In this document: positions 25,372-33,608 of the stretch, in pieces | How positions within the stretch are numbered: the first letter of the stretch is position 1 | How the letters are laid out: the number at the start of each line of letters is the position of its first letter | Source: Chloroflexota bacterium | Lineage (GTDB): Bacteria > Chloroflexota > UBA4733 | DNA: 39,687 nucleotides | Assembly: GCA_023489405.1 (NCBI GenBank) | Contig: JAMDCW010000139.1 | Coordinates: 1-39,687, forward strand | Direction of reading: 5' to 3' | Program-made: the position numbers and the translations under genes | Notes under the pieces: model-generated | What the model was told of the DNA's origin: nothing | Seen by the model: only the letters and a program-made list of their open reading frames with translations | Databases searched by the model: none

Positions 25372-27811
25372 AAGCAACAGAAAGCTTGGCATATTCCTTC
25401 ACACGCCGGTGCAATCCCCATAGCTTAAACCGCAGCACGCGCCATGCCTCCATAACCTCTAACCGATCAGCAGCGGTGAGCTTGCGAGGTGAGTAACGAC
25501 TCATCGTATAGAGGCGCGTGACCCGGCGGACCGATTCCGCGACCTCCGTCTCATCAAGATCGAATAGCAATGCCAAGCGGTGGCCGTACTCCAGAGGCGT
25601 CTCATCGGACCTCTTCCTCAAACCTCGCCGCCCTCCACTCCTCAACAGCCGGCTGTATACCAACTGTACATAGTCACCTGGAGAGAGCTCGTGCTCCCAT
25701 TGACGACGGATGCCCAAAGCCATCGCGGTGATGACCAAGAGAACAATCAGGCCTTCAATGGCACGGGCGAGGCTGGTGGTCAGAAATGACAGCGGGCGTG
25801 ACACAACGGACCGAGGCACTGATAGAGAAACGACAGCCCCACCCGAGGACACATTGGGGCGAATGATCTCGGGGTTTACGGGAGTTGGCTCAAAGTTGAG
25901 CCAACCATATGAGGGAAAGAACACCTGTACCCACGTATGGGCATCATTTTCTGAGATAACCCAGGCGGCCTTCTGGCGGTCATACGTTGTTGTGGCATAA
26001 CCGGTGGCGATACGAGCGGGAACCCCCACCTCGCGCAACATGACGACCATTGCGGAAGCGTAGTACTCGCAATAGCCACGCTTCGCATCGAAGAGGAAGT
26101 AATCCACTGCATCGTGGCCAGGAGGTGGAGGCACGATATTGGTCGAGTACGGAATTTTCCGCAACTGGGCCTCGATGTTCATCGCTTTGGTGTAAGGGTT
26201 TGTCGCGTTGCCCGCCCAAGTTTTCGCTAGCTGGGCTACTCTCGCAGGTACGTGGGGTATGGCGAGATAGGGGGCAATCCAGCTCGGATAGTGGGTGCTA
26301 TCCCGCTCTAGGTCTTGTGCGGTGACCTCCGGCTTGATACTCACGACAGTATACGTCTTCGTGCCAGCGGGCAATGTGAGCCGCTCAGGCCAACCACCGA
26401 TCTGGACGATACCGTAGGGATGGTCAGTAGCTACTGGCATGTTGTACGCATAGAGCAAGTTATTGGGATTTGACACGAGATCAATATGCTGGACGACCTT
26501 ACTGCCCGGCGGAGATGGCGACACGATCGGCACGCTGGCTGCCCGCTGTGATACGTTCCCCGGCCCTTTAGGAACGCCGAGATAGAGTGGCTTTCCATTC
26601 GGCTCCAGAGGCACACCCGTGCGCGAGGCGGTTGTCGCTGAGCCTAAACTCCATCCTGCACCGTTATAGGTAGCGTAGGTAGCTCCTACAAAATAATGTT
26701 CAGGCTCAACATAACCTGTATCTTCCAACTGATGCTCTGAAGGGTTCGGTGGTGGTGCTTCACCTGTTGCGGCATAGAACACGACCTTGTTATTGCCAAA
26801 GGAGATTGGTCCACCCAAACGGAGACTGAGTCCATTGTTGCCTCCTACCTGATGGCGAACACCTAAGAAGGCGTTACCTACGTTGTGTTCTAGTGCACTC
26901 CAGGGAGTGTTGAATACTTCCCAGAAACGTACTGCCACTGGGTTGTTCGGGAAAGCGGGAGCGGCAAAAGCAAGCCCACCAGCGATAGCAGTGAATAAGA
27001 GGCCAGTCGCAGCAAGCTCTCCACGCGCTGCTGACGGATAGTCGAGCCCATCAGCGCTCCACCGTTGCTGCAACCCCAAGATATGCACTCGGAGTGTCAG
27101 TAACAAGGCTGTTGCCAGAAAGAGATAGACCTCAGCATGACCACGGCCACCGAGCACAACGAGTGTCACGAGAACGGCGCCGACTGGCAGTTGCGCTACA
27201 AAGACGGCGAACCCTGAATACGCGGCCCAGCCGAGATAGAGTGTCGAGGTCCAGCAGAGTAACGTCAAAAGAAACAGAAAGACGCGATCATTGACCGCAG
27301 CTTCTCCGGCGCCTCCCAGGCGCCACCAGGAGGCAAGCTGATCGGCAAAGGTGCCGATCGCCGTAAGGCTAGATCGGACCATGTCGAATAGAGGGATCGT
27401 GCCAGCAGGTGCGGATGCTCCTCGGGATAGGAACCAGTGTCCGAGAACGGTAACGTCTGTGGTAAGACGAGAGAGCGTAGGAATCGCTCCACCCACAACG
27501 AGAAAGAGATAGACCCATCCTCCGATGACGGCAGCAAAGAACCAGCGATACCGCTTCGGGCGCAACATACCTGCTATCAGCCCTACCGCAAACCCACTCA
27601 ACGTTACGGGCCACAGGAGATCGGTTTGGTCAATCCAGTTGATAACGGTAATGGCCCACGGTACATACAAGCTCTCGACGATAAGGAGGAGCAGCACCAA
27701 CAGCCCGTAACGTGTCACAGATCCCGATAGTGTCCGAAGAGAGCTAGCTAGCCGGTCTATCCCTGTGACCTGCGGTTGCACTGGAAAAACTGTAGGAGAA
27801 GACGAGCGCAT
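25370..27811 (-). CDS. Membrane transglutaminase-like cysteine protease (TgpA family)
   Basis: An 813-residue protein with three parts: an N-terminal membrane domain of about six segments (DUF3488/TgpA N-terminus), a large exterior part with the transglutaminase core, and a C-terminal segment with one TM (residues near 695) plus a cytoplasmic DUF4129-like domain (YVQLVYSRLLRSGGRRGLRK, DETPLEYGHRLA). Catalytic Cys lies in KRGYCEYYASAMVVMLREVG, His in ENDAHTWVQVFFP, and Asp/Glu in WLNFEPTP. The family is involved in cell-envelope peptide or protein processing. Start: ATG 27811 (TTG 27814 just before it), AGGGAG 7 bases upstream. Single gene with its own promoter; in other genomes it is often next to MoxR and DUF58 genes, not seen here. 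Confidence 0.88.
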   Translation of the reverse strand: MRSSSPTVFPVQPQVTGIDRLASSLRTLSGSVTRYGLLVLLLLIVESLYVPWAITVINWIDQTDLLWPVTLSGFAVGLIAGMLRPKRYRWFFAAVIGGWVYLFLVVGGAIPTLSRLTTDVTVLGHWFLSRGASAPAGTIPLFDMVRSSLTAIGTFADQLASWWRLGGAGEAAVNDRVFLFLLTLLCWTSTLYLGWAAYSGFAVFVAQLPVGAVLVTLVVLGGRGHAEVYLFLATALLLTLRVHILGLQQRWSADGLDYPSAARGELAATGLLFTAIAGGLAFAAPAFPNNPVAVRFWEVFNTPWSALEHNVGNAFLGVRHQVGGNNGLSLRLGGPISFGNNKVVFYAATGEAPPPNPSEHQLEDTGYVEPEHYFVGATYATYNGAGWSLGSATTASRTGVPLEPNGKPLYLGVPKGPGNVSQRAASVPIVSPSPPGSKVVQHIDLVSNPNNLLYAYNMPVATDHPYGIVQIGGWPERLTLPAGTKTYTVVSIKPEVTAQDLERDSTHYPSWIAPYLAIPHVPARVAQLAKTWAGNATNPYTKAMNIEAQLRKIPYSTNIVPPPPGHDAVDYFLFDAKRGYCEYYASAMVVMLREVGVPARIATGYATTTYDRQKAAWVISENDAHTWVQVFFPSYGWLNFEPTPVNPEIIRPNVSSGGAVVSLSVPRSVVSRPLSFLTTSLARAIEGLIVLLVITAMALGIRRQWEHELSPGDYVQLVYSRLLRSGGRRGLRKRSDETPLEYGHRLALLFDLDETEVAESVRRVTRLYTMSRYSPRKLTAADRLEVMEAWRVLRFKLWGLHRRVKEYAKLSVA

Positions 27812-27885
27812 CAAGGAGCTCCCTCGTCGTCACTAGGCTGTGGCCGCCATGGGGCAAATCATATGTCACCTGTCACTTCTTCCCG

Positions 27886-27894
27886 AGTATAGCA
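27886..27894 (-). promoter_or_regulatory. Extended -10 promoter of the transglutaminase gene
   Basis: TGCTATACT on the minus strand, predicted start near 27879, leader about 68 bases. Same 9-mer as at rho and the tRNA pair. Confidence 0.55.
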
Positions 27895-27979
27895 CTGCGA
27901 TACCTACGCTCTTCTCGCCATGATCATTCTGTCATCAGCTTCTTGATGAGCTTTTGATATCCGCCTCACAGATCGGGAG

Positions 27980-28627
27980 TCACGCGTTGAGCTTGCGCAG
28001 GAAGTCTCGGGCGACCATTTCGGGATCAGCAGCAGTGGTAAGGGCACTGATTACAGCGACGCCATCCGCCCCAGCGCGAATGACCTCAGCAGCGGTAGCG
28101 GGGGTGATACCGCCGATCGCGCATAACGGGCCGGAAAATCGCACTCGGATAAGCCGGATACGCTCGAGGCCTACTGCGGCTCCTGCATCATCTTTAGAAG
28201 CCGTTGTATAAATCGGTCCCACGGAGAGGTACGATGCGCCGAGGCTTTCTGCAACCAATGCTTCCTCCACCGATGCCACGGAAACGCCAACGATGGCATC
28301 CGGCCCTACCACCCGCCGTACTGCATCCGGAGGTAAATCCTCAAGGCCGATATGCCCTACATGCACTCCTGCCGCTCCTGCCGCTCTGGCAATATCAGCG
28401 CGATCATTCACGATCAGTGGTACGTTGAACTCTTTCGAGATCTCTAGCAGTTGACAAGTCAAGGTATACAAGGCGAAGTCTGAGAGACCCTCACCACGTA
28501 CCTGAAGTAGCGTAGCACCACATCGGGCCACCGCTCTAGCGACATCGAGTGGAGAAGCATTGGTATAGCGTGGATCAATGATGGCATAGAGTCGTAAAAG
28601 CGCGCGATCGAAGCGGATCTCCTTCAC
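27980..28627 (-). CDS. thiE: Thiamine-phosphate synthase
   Basis: A 215-residue TIM-barrel enzyme that joins HMP-PP with thiazole phosphate. Seen: LYAIIDPRYTN, GATLLQVRGEGLSD (family QLREK, here with Gly), PLIVNDRADIARAAGAAGVHVG, the phosphate loop DAIVGVSVASVEEA, YLSVGPIYTTASK, and CAIGGITPATAAEVIRAGADGVAVISAL. GTG start at 28627 overlaps the thiD stop as GTGA with GGAGG 6 bases upstream, so it is translationally coupled; the frame is open to 28654. Confidence 0.93.
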   Translation of the reverse strand: MKEIRFDRALLRLYAIIDPRYTNASPLDVARAVARCGATLLQVRGEGLSDFALYTLTCQLLEISKEFNVPLIVNDRADIARAAGAAGVHVGHIGLEDLPPDAVRRVVGPDAIVGVSVASVEEALVAESLGASYLSVGPIYTTASKDDAGAAVGLERIRLIRVRFSGPLCAIGGITPATAAEVIRAGADGVAVISALTTAADPEMVARDFLRKLNA

Positions 28628-29421
28628 CGGACACCTCCCAACTCGACGCGCCACCCGTGGTGGAGGGGGCCGTGCCCCTGGCCAAGGGGTGGCGCGTGCC
28701 GTAGAGCGCCTGTGAGGTAATCCTTCGCCTGCCGCACTGACGCCGTGATGGCTTCACCCCGAGCGAGGTAACTCGCAATTGCTGCGCTAAACGTACACCC
28801 CGTTCCATGGGTATTCGGGGTATCGACCCTGGAAGCCCGAAACCACTCGGCCCGTCCATCGTGCCAAAGCACGTCATCGGCGCTGTCGGGGCGATGACCT
28901 CCTTTCACCACTGCAGCACGCGCACCGAGCGTGACAATGCTGTGAGCTGCTTCCTCTTGATCGTCTGGCGTCTTGATCAGGCCACCTATGAGGCTTTCTG
29001 CTTCCGGAATATTGGGGGTAATGATCGTAGCGAGAGGAAGAAGCTCATCGATCAACGCTTGCACTGCATCGGGCTGCAACAGAACATCTCCGCTCTTCGC
29101 CATCAGCACCGGATCAAGCACTACAGGTGAGAGGTGGTAGCGGCGCAGCCGTTCGGCCACCAGTCTCACGATCGCCGCAGAAGATAGCATGCCGATTTTC
29201 ACACAATCTGGTCGAAGATCTTCGACCACTGCATCAATCTGGGCGGCGATCATGTCGAGTGGCAACTCGTGAATGGCCTTCACTGCCTGAGTGTTCTGGG
29301 CGGTAATTGCGGTAATCGCACTCGTGCCAAAGACACCAAGCGCCAAAAACGTCTTCAAGTCGGCCTGGATCCCCGCACCGCCCCCCGAATCCGATCCGGC
29401 AATGGTCAATGCGACATGCAC
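28624..29421 (-). CDS. thiD: Hydroxymethylpyrimidine (phosphate) kinase
   Basis: A 265-residue ribokinase-fold enzyme that makes HMP-PP for ThiE. Seen: ALTIAGSDSGGGAGIQADLK, VFGTSAITAITAQNTQAV, PVVLDPVLMAKSGDVLL, TPNIPEAESLIGG, VVKGGHR, and TPNTHGTGCTFSAAIASYLARG (anion hole and catalytic Asp region). I prefer the GTG at 29421, with AAAGGTGG 8 bases upstream and the usual short N-terminus; a GTG at 29433 is possible. Only 65 bases separate it from the divergent queuosine gene; no TPP riboswitch fits there. Confidence 0.94.
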   Translation of the reverse strand: MHVALTIAGSDSGGGAGIQADLKTFLALGVFGTSAITAITAQNTQAVKAIHELPLDMIAAQIDAVVEDLRPDCVKIGMLSSAAIVRLVAERLRRYHLSPVVLDPVLMAKSGDVLLQPDAVQALIDELLPLATIITPNIPEAESLIGGLIKTPDDQEEAAHSIVTLGARAAVVKGGHRPDSADDVLWHDGRAEWFRASRVDTPNTHGTGCTFSAAIASYLARGEAITASVRQAKDYLTGALRHAPPLGQGHGPLHHGWRVELGGVR

Positions 29422-29486
29422 CGTCTGCGCCACCTTTCATCTTCACGCACCACAGCATCTCCGGTCGTTATGGTAGGCTACGGGCG

Positions 29487-30488
29487 ATGAGCAGCCCGCT
29501 ATCCTCTCCCCCCGCGCTACACTCCACTCCTGACTGGCTGAGCCTTGTACGAGAACGTTGCGCTCACGTCGCTCAAGCCGCTCACGACGTCCAGATCAAC
29601 GAGCACCGCCTGGTCACCTTCGCTTCAGCGCTGCCCGTCAGGACAGCCGGATCGCAAAGCCTCGATTGGCGCTACCACTTTCGAGGCACGCCGGAACAGA
29701 TGGTCTCATTCTTTGTCGCGTTAGACACGGTCAACTTCGGCTCGGGTTATTTTCCATTCCTCGAAAAGCTCCCTGGCCTCAGCGGTTATTGTACTATCGC
29801 TACCCACCTTACGCACTTTTGCTACCACCAGGGTGTTCCTGATGCTCGCTGGCTGCGGTCTGTCGCGCCTCAGCAATGTGCTGCGCTCTTTCACCAAACG
29901 GCTGACGATGGACCAATCTGGGAGCTCATGACATTCTTCGCGCACGCTTGGAATCAGCTTGGAGAGCTTCTCGAAGAGTGTTATGAGGGCAATCCCGCTC
30001 TTCTCATAGCTGCTAGCGAGCAAAAGGCGCAACGGCTCATCGCTCTATTGTTTCAGCTCCCATTCTATCGCGATATCGCTCTGTATCACGGTCTTGAGGT
30101 CCCCTTCCTCAAGCGCGCTCAGCTTCTCGCTGCCGACCTGAGTCTGGCATTAGCAGATCATCCTTTAGGTGTGTTTTCAGATATCGACCAGCTCACTATT
30201 TTTGCAGACAATCTCGTTCCCCATGTTCTCCGCTGCGAGGGGATTCTCGAATATTCGCAGTCACTCGCCACGCTCATCGACCACGGAGGGCTCTTGCCGG
30301 CAGGGAGTACGCAAGAAGTAGAGATTCGCGCCGCTGCGGTGCATGCTGTCGAAAGGATTTCTTTCCTTTTACGCAAACGGGGCATTGAGCTGACGTCTCA
30401 TCAGCTCGACCATTTTCTCTGGACGCAAGGGCAATCACCGTACTTCAAGAGCCGGCCACGGCATCGAACACGGAGTGTTTTTTACTGA
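29487..30488 (+). CDS. Queuosine 5'-phosphate N-glycosylase/hydrolase (DUF2419, Qng1-type)
   Basis: A 333-residue protein of the DUF2419 queuosine-salvage family, which releases queuine from queuosine 5'-monophosphate. Seen: DWRYHFRGTPEQMVSFFVALDTVNFGSGYFPFLEKLPGLSGYCTI in conserved order (the FGSGYFP box), ELMTFFAHAWNQLGELL, FLKRAQLLAADLSLAL, LTIFADNLVPHVLRCEGILEY, EVEIRAAAVHAVERI, and the C-terminal LDHFLWTQGQSP with a final basic RHRTRSVFY (family PxHRxRxxxY). Start at ATG 29487, although the ribosome binding site is weak; the frame is open to 29409 but would run into thiD. The stop overlaps the rsmI ATG by one base (TGATG). The family is mostly eukaryotic, with scattered bacterial members including Sphaerobacter. 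Confidence 0.85.
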   Translation: MSSPLSSPPALHSTPDWLSLVRERCAHVAQAAHDVQINEHRLVTFASALPVRTAGSQSLDWRYHFRGTPEQMVSFFVALDTVNFGSGYFPFLEKLPGLSGYCTIATHLTHFCYHQGVPDARWLRSVAPQQCAALFHQTADDGPIWELMTFFAHAWNQLGELLEECYEGNPALLIAASEQKAQRLIALLFQLPFYRDIALYHGLEVPFLKRAQLLAADLSLALADHPLGVFSDIDQLTIFADNLVPHVLRCEGILEYSQSLATLIDHGGLLPAGSTQEVEIRAAAVHAVERISFLLRKRGIELTSHQLDHFLWTQGQSPYFKSRPRHRTRSVFY

Positions 30489-31228
30489 TGTCGTCACGAT
30501 CATCGGAAAGAGGTACACCTCCTGATCAATCATCATCGGAGTGCCCACCAGGGATCTACCTTGTAGCAACTCCGATTGGCAATCTCAACGACATAACGCT
30601 CCGCGCACTCGACGTGTTGCGCAGCGTGCACGTCGTTGCGGCTGAAGATACACGCAAAACGAGGATTCTTCTCCGACATTTCAACTTGACGAAGCGTGTC
30701 ATCTCCTTTCATGCCTATAACGAACAACGAGCGGTGGAGGGAATTATCAACCTGGTCCGTACCGGCCAGGCAGTGGCAATAGTCACTGACGCCGGGACGC
30801 CTGGCATCGCCGACCCGGGGTACAGTATCGTGCGCGCTGCCCAGGCGGCTGCCCTTCCCGTCACGCTCATCCCCGGGCCGACGGCCTTTGTTGCGGCGCT
30901 GGTACTCTCTGGCCTACCCTCGCACAGCTTCATCTTTCGCGGTTTTCCACCGCACCGTCCAGGCCAGCGCCGCCGCTTCCTCGCGGATGATGCTCAGCAA
31001 CCTCATACGTTGATCTACTACGAGAGTCCTCATCGCTTGCACGCATTCCTCCACGACGCTCTGGCAATGTTCGGCGATCGCCAAGCTGCTATTGCCAGCG
31101 AGCTCACGAAATACTATGAACGTATCCAGCGCGGCTCGCTCTCCGAGCTGAGCCAGCGCAGCGCCGAGAGCGAGCTACGAGGTGAATTCACGATTATCAT
31201 CACAGGGGGGCCTCGCGATGGAACATGA
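30488..31228 (+). CDS. rsmI: 16S rRNA (cytidine-1402 2'-O)-methyltransferase
   Basis: A 246-residue tetrapyrrole-methylase-fold enzyme. Seen: GIYLVATPIGNLNDITLRAL, VVAAEDTRKTRILLRHF, ISFHAYNEQ, AIVTDAGTPGIADPGYSIV, LIPGPTAFVAALVLSGLP, FIFRGFPPHRPGQRRRFL and LIYYESPHRL. It adds the 2'-O-methyl to C1402 in the ribosomal P site. ATG overlaps the stop of the queuosine gene, so translation of the two is probably coupled. The N-terminal 20 residues are Ser-rich and not conserved. Confidence 0.95.
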   Translation: MSSRSSERGTPPDQSSSECPPGIYLVATPIGNLNDITLRALDVLRSVHVVAAEDTRKTRILLRHFNLTKRVISFHAYNEQRAVEGIINLVRTGQAVAIVTDAGTPGIADPGYSIVRAAQAAALPVTLIPGPTAFVAALVLSGLPSHSFIFRGFPPHRPGQRRRFLADDAQQPHTLIYYESPHRLHAFLHDALAMFGDRQAAIASELTKYYERIQRGSLSELSQRSAESELRGEFTIIITGGPRDGT

Positions 31229-31343
31229 CATGAACATCATCAGGTGCTCTCTCCGTACATGACGATAGCAAAGGACGAAACGCTGAGAGAACAAATGGCC
31301 GTTGATACAAGACAGCCAGGCAAGGCGTCAATTCCAAAAGTTA

Positions 31344-31381
31344 CTGTCGCGCCGGCGCACGCTGGGTACACTAGGCGACAG
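31344..31381. promoter_or_regulatory. Inverted repeat around a -10-like element before murE
   Basis: Inverted repeat CTGTCGC (31344-31350) and GCGACAG (31375-31381), with a 24-base interval containing TACACT at 31367-31372, a possible -10. It lies 13 bases before the murE start and could be an operator or a hairpin. No good -35 was found. Confidence 0.3.
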
Positions 31382-31394
31382 CGAGGGAGCTTAG

Positions 31395-32933
31395 ATGCAT
31401 CTCAGTGAACTGCTTGAAAGGCTACCAGGGGGCACAGTTCTCTGGTCGTCGTTGCTACAGTTCAGCGATCCTGTTATCAGTGGAATCTCTTATGACACAC
31501 GCAAACTGCATCCTGGCGATCTCTTCGTAGCAGTGCGCGAAGCTCACGGAGACGGCCACGCTTTTCTCCAGAGGGCGGTGGAACTCGGCGCCAGCGCACT
31601 CGTCGTTGAACGTCCTCCTACAGAACAGCCGCCGTGTCCCGTTGTGCTCGTGGAAAACTCTAAGCGAGTGCTGGCGTACCTCAGCGCAGCCTTTTTCAAC
31701 CAACCAGGATTCCACTTAAGGCTCGTGGGGGTTACCGGAACAGATGGGAAAACCACCACCACGGAACTGACTGCTCAGCTCCTGCGACAAGGCGGGATAG
31801 CCGCAGGGTTCATGACAACGGTGGCACTAGACTTTGGCAGAGAACGCCTCGATAACACGACACGGCAAACAACGCTGGAATCACCAGACATTCAGGCCGG
31901 CCTTGCGAAAATGCTCGCGAATGGCTGTCGGGTCGCAGCTCTAGAGGCAACGTCTCATGCACTGGCACTGCATCGCTTAGAATCCTGCCCTTTCGATACG
32001 GCAATCGTCACGAATGTGACCCATGAGCACCTTGACTTCCATGGCACTTGGGATAACTACGTCATGGCAAAAGCGCATTTGCTGGAGCTGGTAGCCACCT
32101 TTGCCCAATCAAAGCCAGGAGCCAAAACGATACTACTCAATAAAGATGACCAGCGGAGCTATGAGCGTCTGAAAAGCCATGGGCCTATCCCCCACCTCAC
32201 GTATGGACTACTATCGGGAACCGACCTCCGAGCAACGGACATTCTGGCAGATCATCAAGGCTTGCGGTTCACCATGCACACGCCGTGGGGAACAGCCCGG
32301 ATAGCAACGCCGCTCGCCGGCGAGTTCAACGTCTACAACTGCCTTGCTGCGGCGGGAGCTGCGCTTATCGAAGGGGTAACGCTTGGCAGCATCATCGAGA
32401 CCCTTCACCAGGCACAACCGGTTCCCGGCCGTATGGAACGCATCGACGAAGGACAACCCTTTACCGTCATCGTCGATTATGCACATACTGCCGACAGCAT
32501 CCAGAAAGTACTGACCATTCTACGCCGTCAAACCTCTGGCACTCTATGGGCAGTATTCGGCTCTGCGGGAGAACGAGATCGCGAAAAGCGCCCGGCCATG
32601 GGGACTATAGCAGCCCAGCTCTGTGATCACTTCGTTCTCACCAATGAAGATCCGCGCCGGGAGGATCCGGAGCGCATACTCGATGAGATTGCCATGGGGG
32701 CAGAGCGCGCTGGACGCCAACGCAACCGGGACTTTTTCTGCATCGCCGATCGACGTGCGGCGATTGCTTTCGCCTTTGAGCACTGTCGCTCTGGCGACAC
32801 GGTATTACTGGCTGGGAAAGGACACGAACAGTGTATTCTCGTCGGAGACGACAGGCTGCCCTGGGACGACCGTATCGTCGCACGCGAACTGCTGCATGGA
32901 CTCGCTCCTCAGGAGACGGCTCCGCGACGGTAG
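31395..32933 (+). CDS. murE: UDP-N-acetylmuramoyl-tripeptide synthetase (MurE ligase)
   Basis: A 512-residue Mur ligase that adds the third residue of the peptidoglycan peptide. N-terminal UDP-binding domain (PVISGISYDTRKLHPGDLFVAV), ATP loop GTDGKTTTT at 115-123, NVTHEHLDFHGTWDNYVMAK with the carbamylated Lys226, and GSAGERDREKRPAMG. The amino-acid-selecting motif is TNEDPRRED (416-424): Glu-Asp-Pro-Arg where meso-DAP enzymes have Asp-Asn-Pro-Arg. The Arg that contacts the DAP carboxylate is kept, so substrate (DAP, Lys or Orn) is open. ATG with GAGGGAGC upstream. It stands outside the usual division cluster. Confidence 0.93.
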   Translation: MHLSELLERLPGGTVLWSSLLQFSDPVISGISYDTRKLHPGDLFVAVREAHGDGHAFLQRAVELGASALVVERPPTEQPPCPVVLVENSKRVLAYLSAAFFNQPGFHLRLVGVTGTDGKTTTTELTAQLLRQGGIAAGFMTTVALDFGRERLDNTTRQTTLESPDIQAGLAKMLANGCRVAALEATSHALALHRLESCPFDTAIVTNVTHEHLDFHGTWDNYVMAKAHLLELVATFAQSKPGAKTILLNKDDQRSYERLKSHGPIPHLTYGLLSGTDLRATDILADHQGLRFTMHTPWGTARIATPLAGEFNVYNCLAAAGAALIEGVTLGSIIETLHQAQPVPGRMERIDEGQPFTVIVDYAHTADSIQKVLTILRRQTSGTLWAVFGSAGERDREKRPAMGTIAAQLCDHFVLTNEDPRREDPERILDEIAMGAERAGRQRNRDFFCIADRRAAIAFAFEHCRSGDTVLLAGKGHEQCILVGDDRLPWDDRIVARELLHGLAPQETAPRR

Positions 32934-32983
32934 AGCCTACCCAGAGCATCCAGGAGCTTGGCCGTTATACTGGCTCTATCATT

Positions 32984-33595
32984 TTGCGCGGCTTAAAACA
33001 GCATCCACCCTCTCCTTTTGGTCCACTACTCATCATCCTCAGTGGATGTCCGGGCTCCGGCAAATCACACCTCGCTCGGGCTCTCAGCAGGGATCTCAAG
33101 GCGTGGGTCATTTCATCCGATCGCGTCCGCACGTTGCTCTTCGCTAAACCTCGATATACACCTAAAGAACATAGCGCTGTCCACGCTACGTGTCACTACC
33201 TGACTCGCTTAGCACTCCAACACCACCAGCTCGTGATCGCTGATGCAACGAATCTCCGGAGGTCTGATCGTGAACCCTACATACGAGACGCAGAGAGCCT
33301 CAACGCGCATATTTTGATTGTCGCCGTCGATACCGAAGAACCGGTGATTCTAGAACGCCTCCAGCGCCGTTCTCGGCTCCTGGTTATCGACGGCTCAGAA
33401 GCCGGTGAGTCCGTATACCACCAGATGCATTATCGCACAACGCCTATTCGCGAACCGCATATCAGAGTCCGCGGAGATGAAGATGTCAAACAAGCCATTG
33501 CACATATCCGCCAAGCCATTGGCCACTCAACTGCTCTCGCTCAGCAGGAAGGTATTACGCTATCTCCGCGGTTCGTATCCACCCAATCCGCCTAG
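32984..33595 (+). CDS. P-loop (AAA_33/zeta-type) kinase
   Basis: About 203 residues from a TTG at 32984. Walker A is GCPGSGKSHLARAL, followed by AWVISSDRVRTLLF (base for the second substrate), LVIADATNLRRSDREPYIRDA (Walker B and the R-rich lid seen in the AAA_33/PNK-like kinase family) and VAVDTEEPVILERLQRR. Other in-frame starts exist only within murE (GTG 32831), and the first 48 residues of that version have no family similarity, so the true start is uncertain. Possible roles include nucleotide, sugar or RNA-end phosphorylation; no toxin context is visible. Its stop is 13 bases from the convergent glycosyltransferase gene. Confidence 0.7.
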   Translation: MRGLKQHPPSPFGPLLIILSGCPGSGKSHLARALSRDLKAWVISSDRVRTLLFAKPRYTPKEHSAVHATCHYLTRLALQHHQLVIADATNLRRSDREPYIRDAESLNAHILIVAVDTEEPVILERLQRRSRLLVIDGSEAGESVYHQMHYRTTPIREPHIRVRGDEDVKQAIAHIRQAIGHSTALAQQEGITLSPRFVSTQSA

Positions 33596-33608
33596 CTGCT
33601 AACATCTC

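Noticed and set aside
29422..29486. TPP riboswitch before thiD
   Set aside because: Only 65 bases separate thiD from the divergent queuosine gene and no TPP consensus is present.
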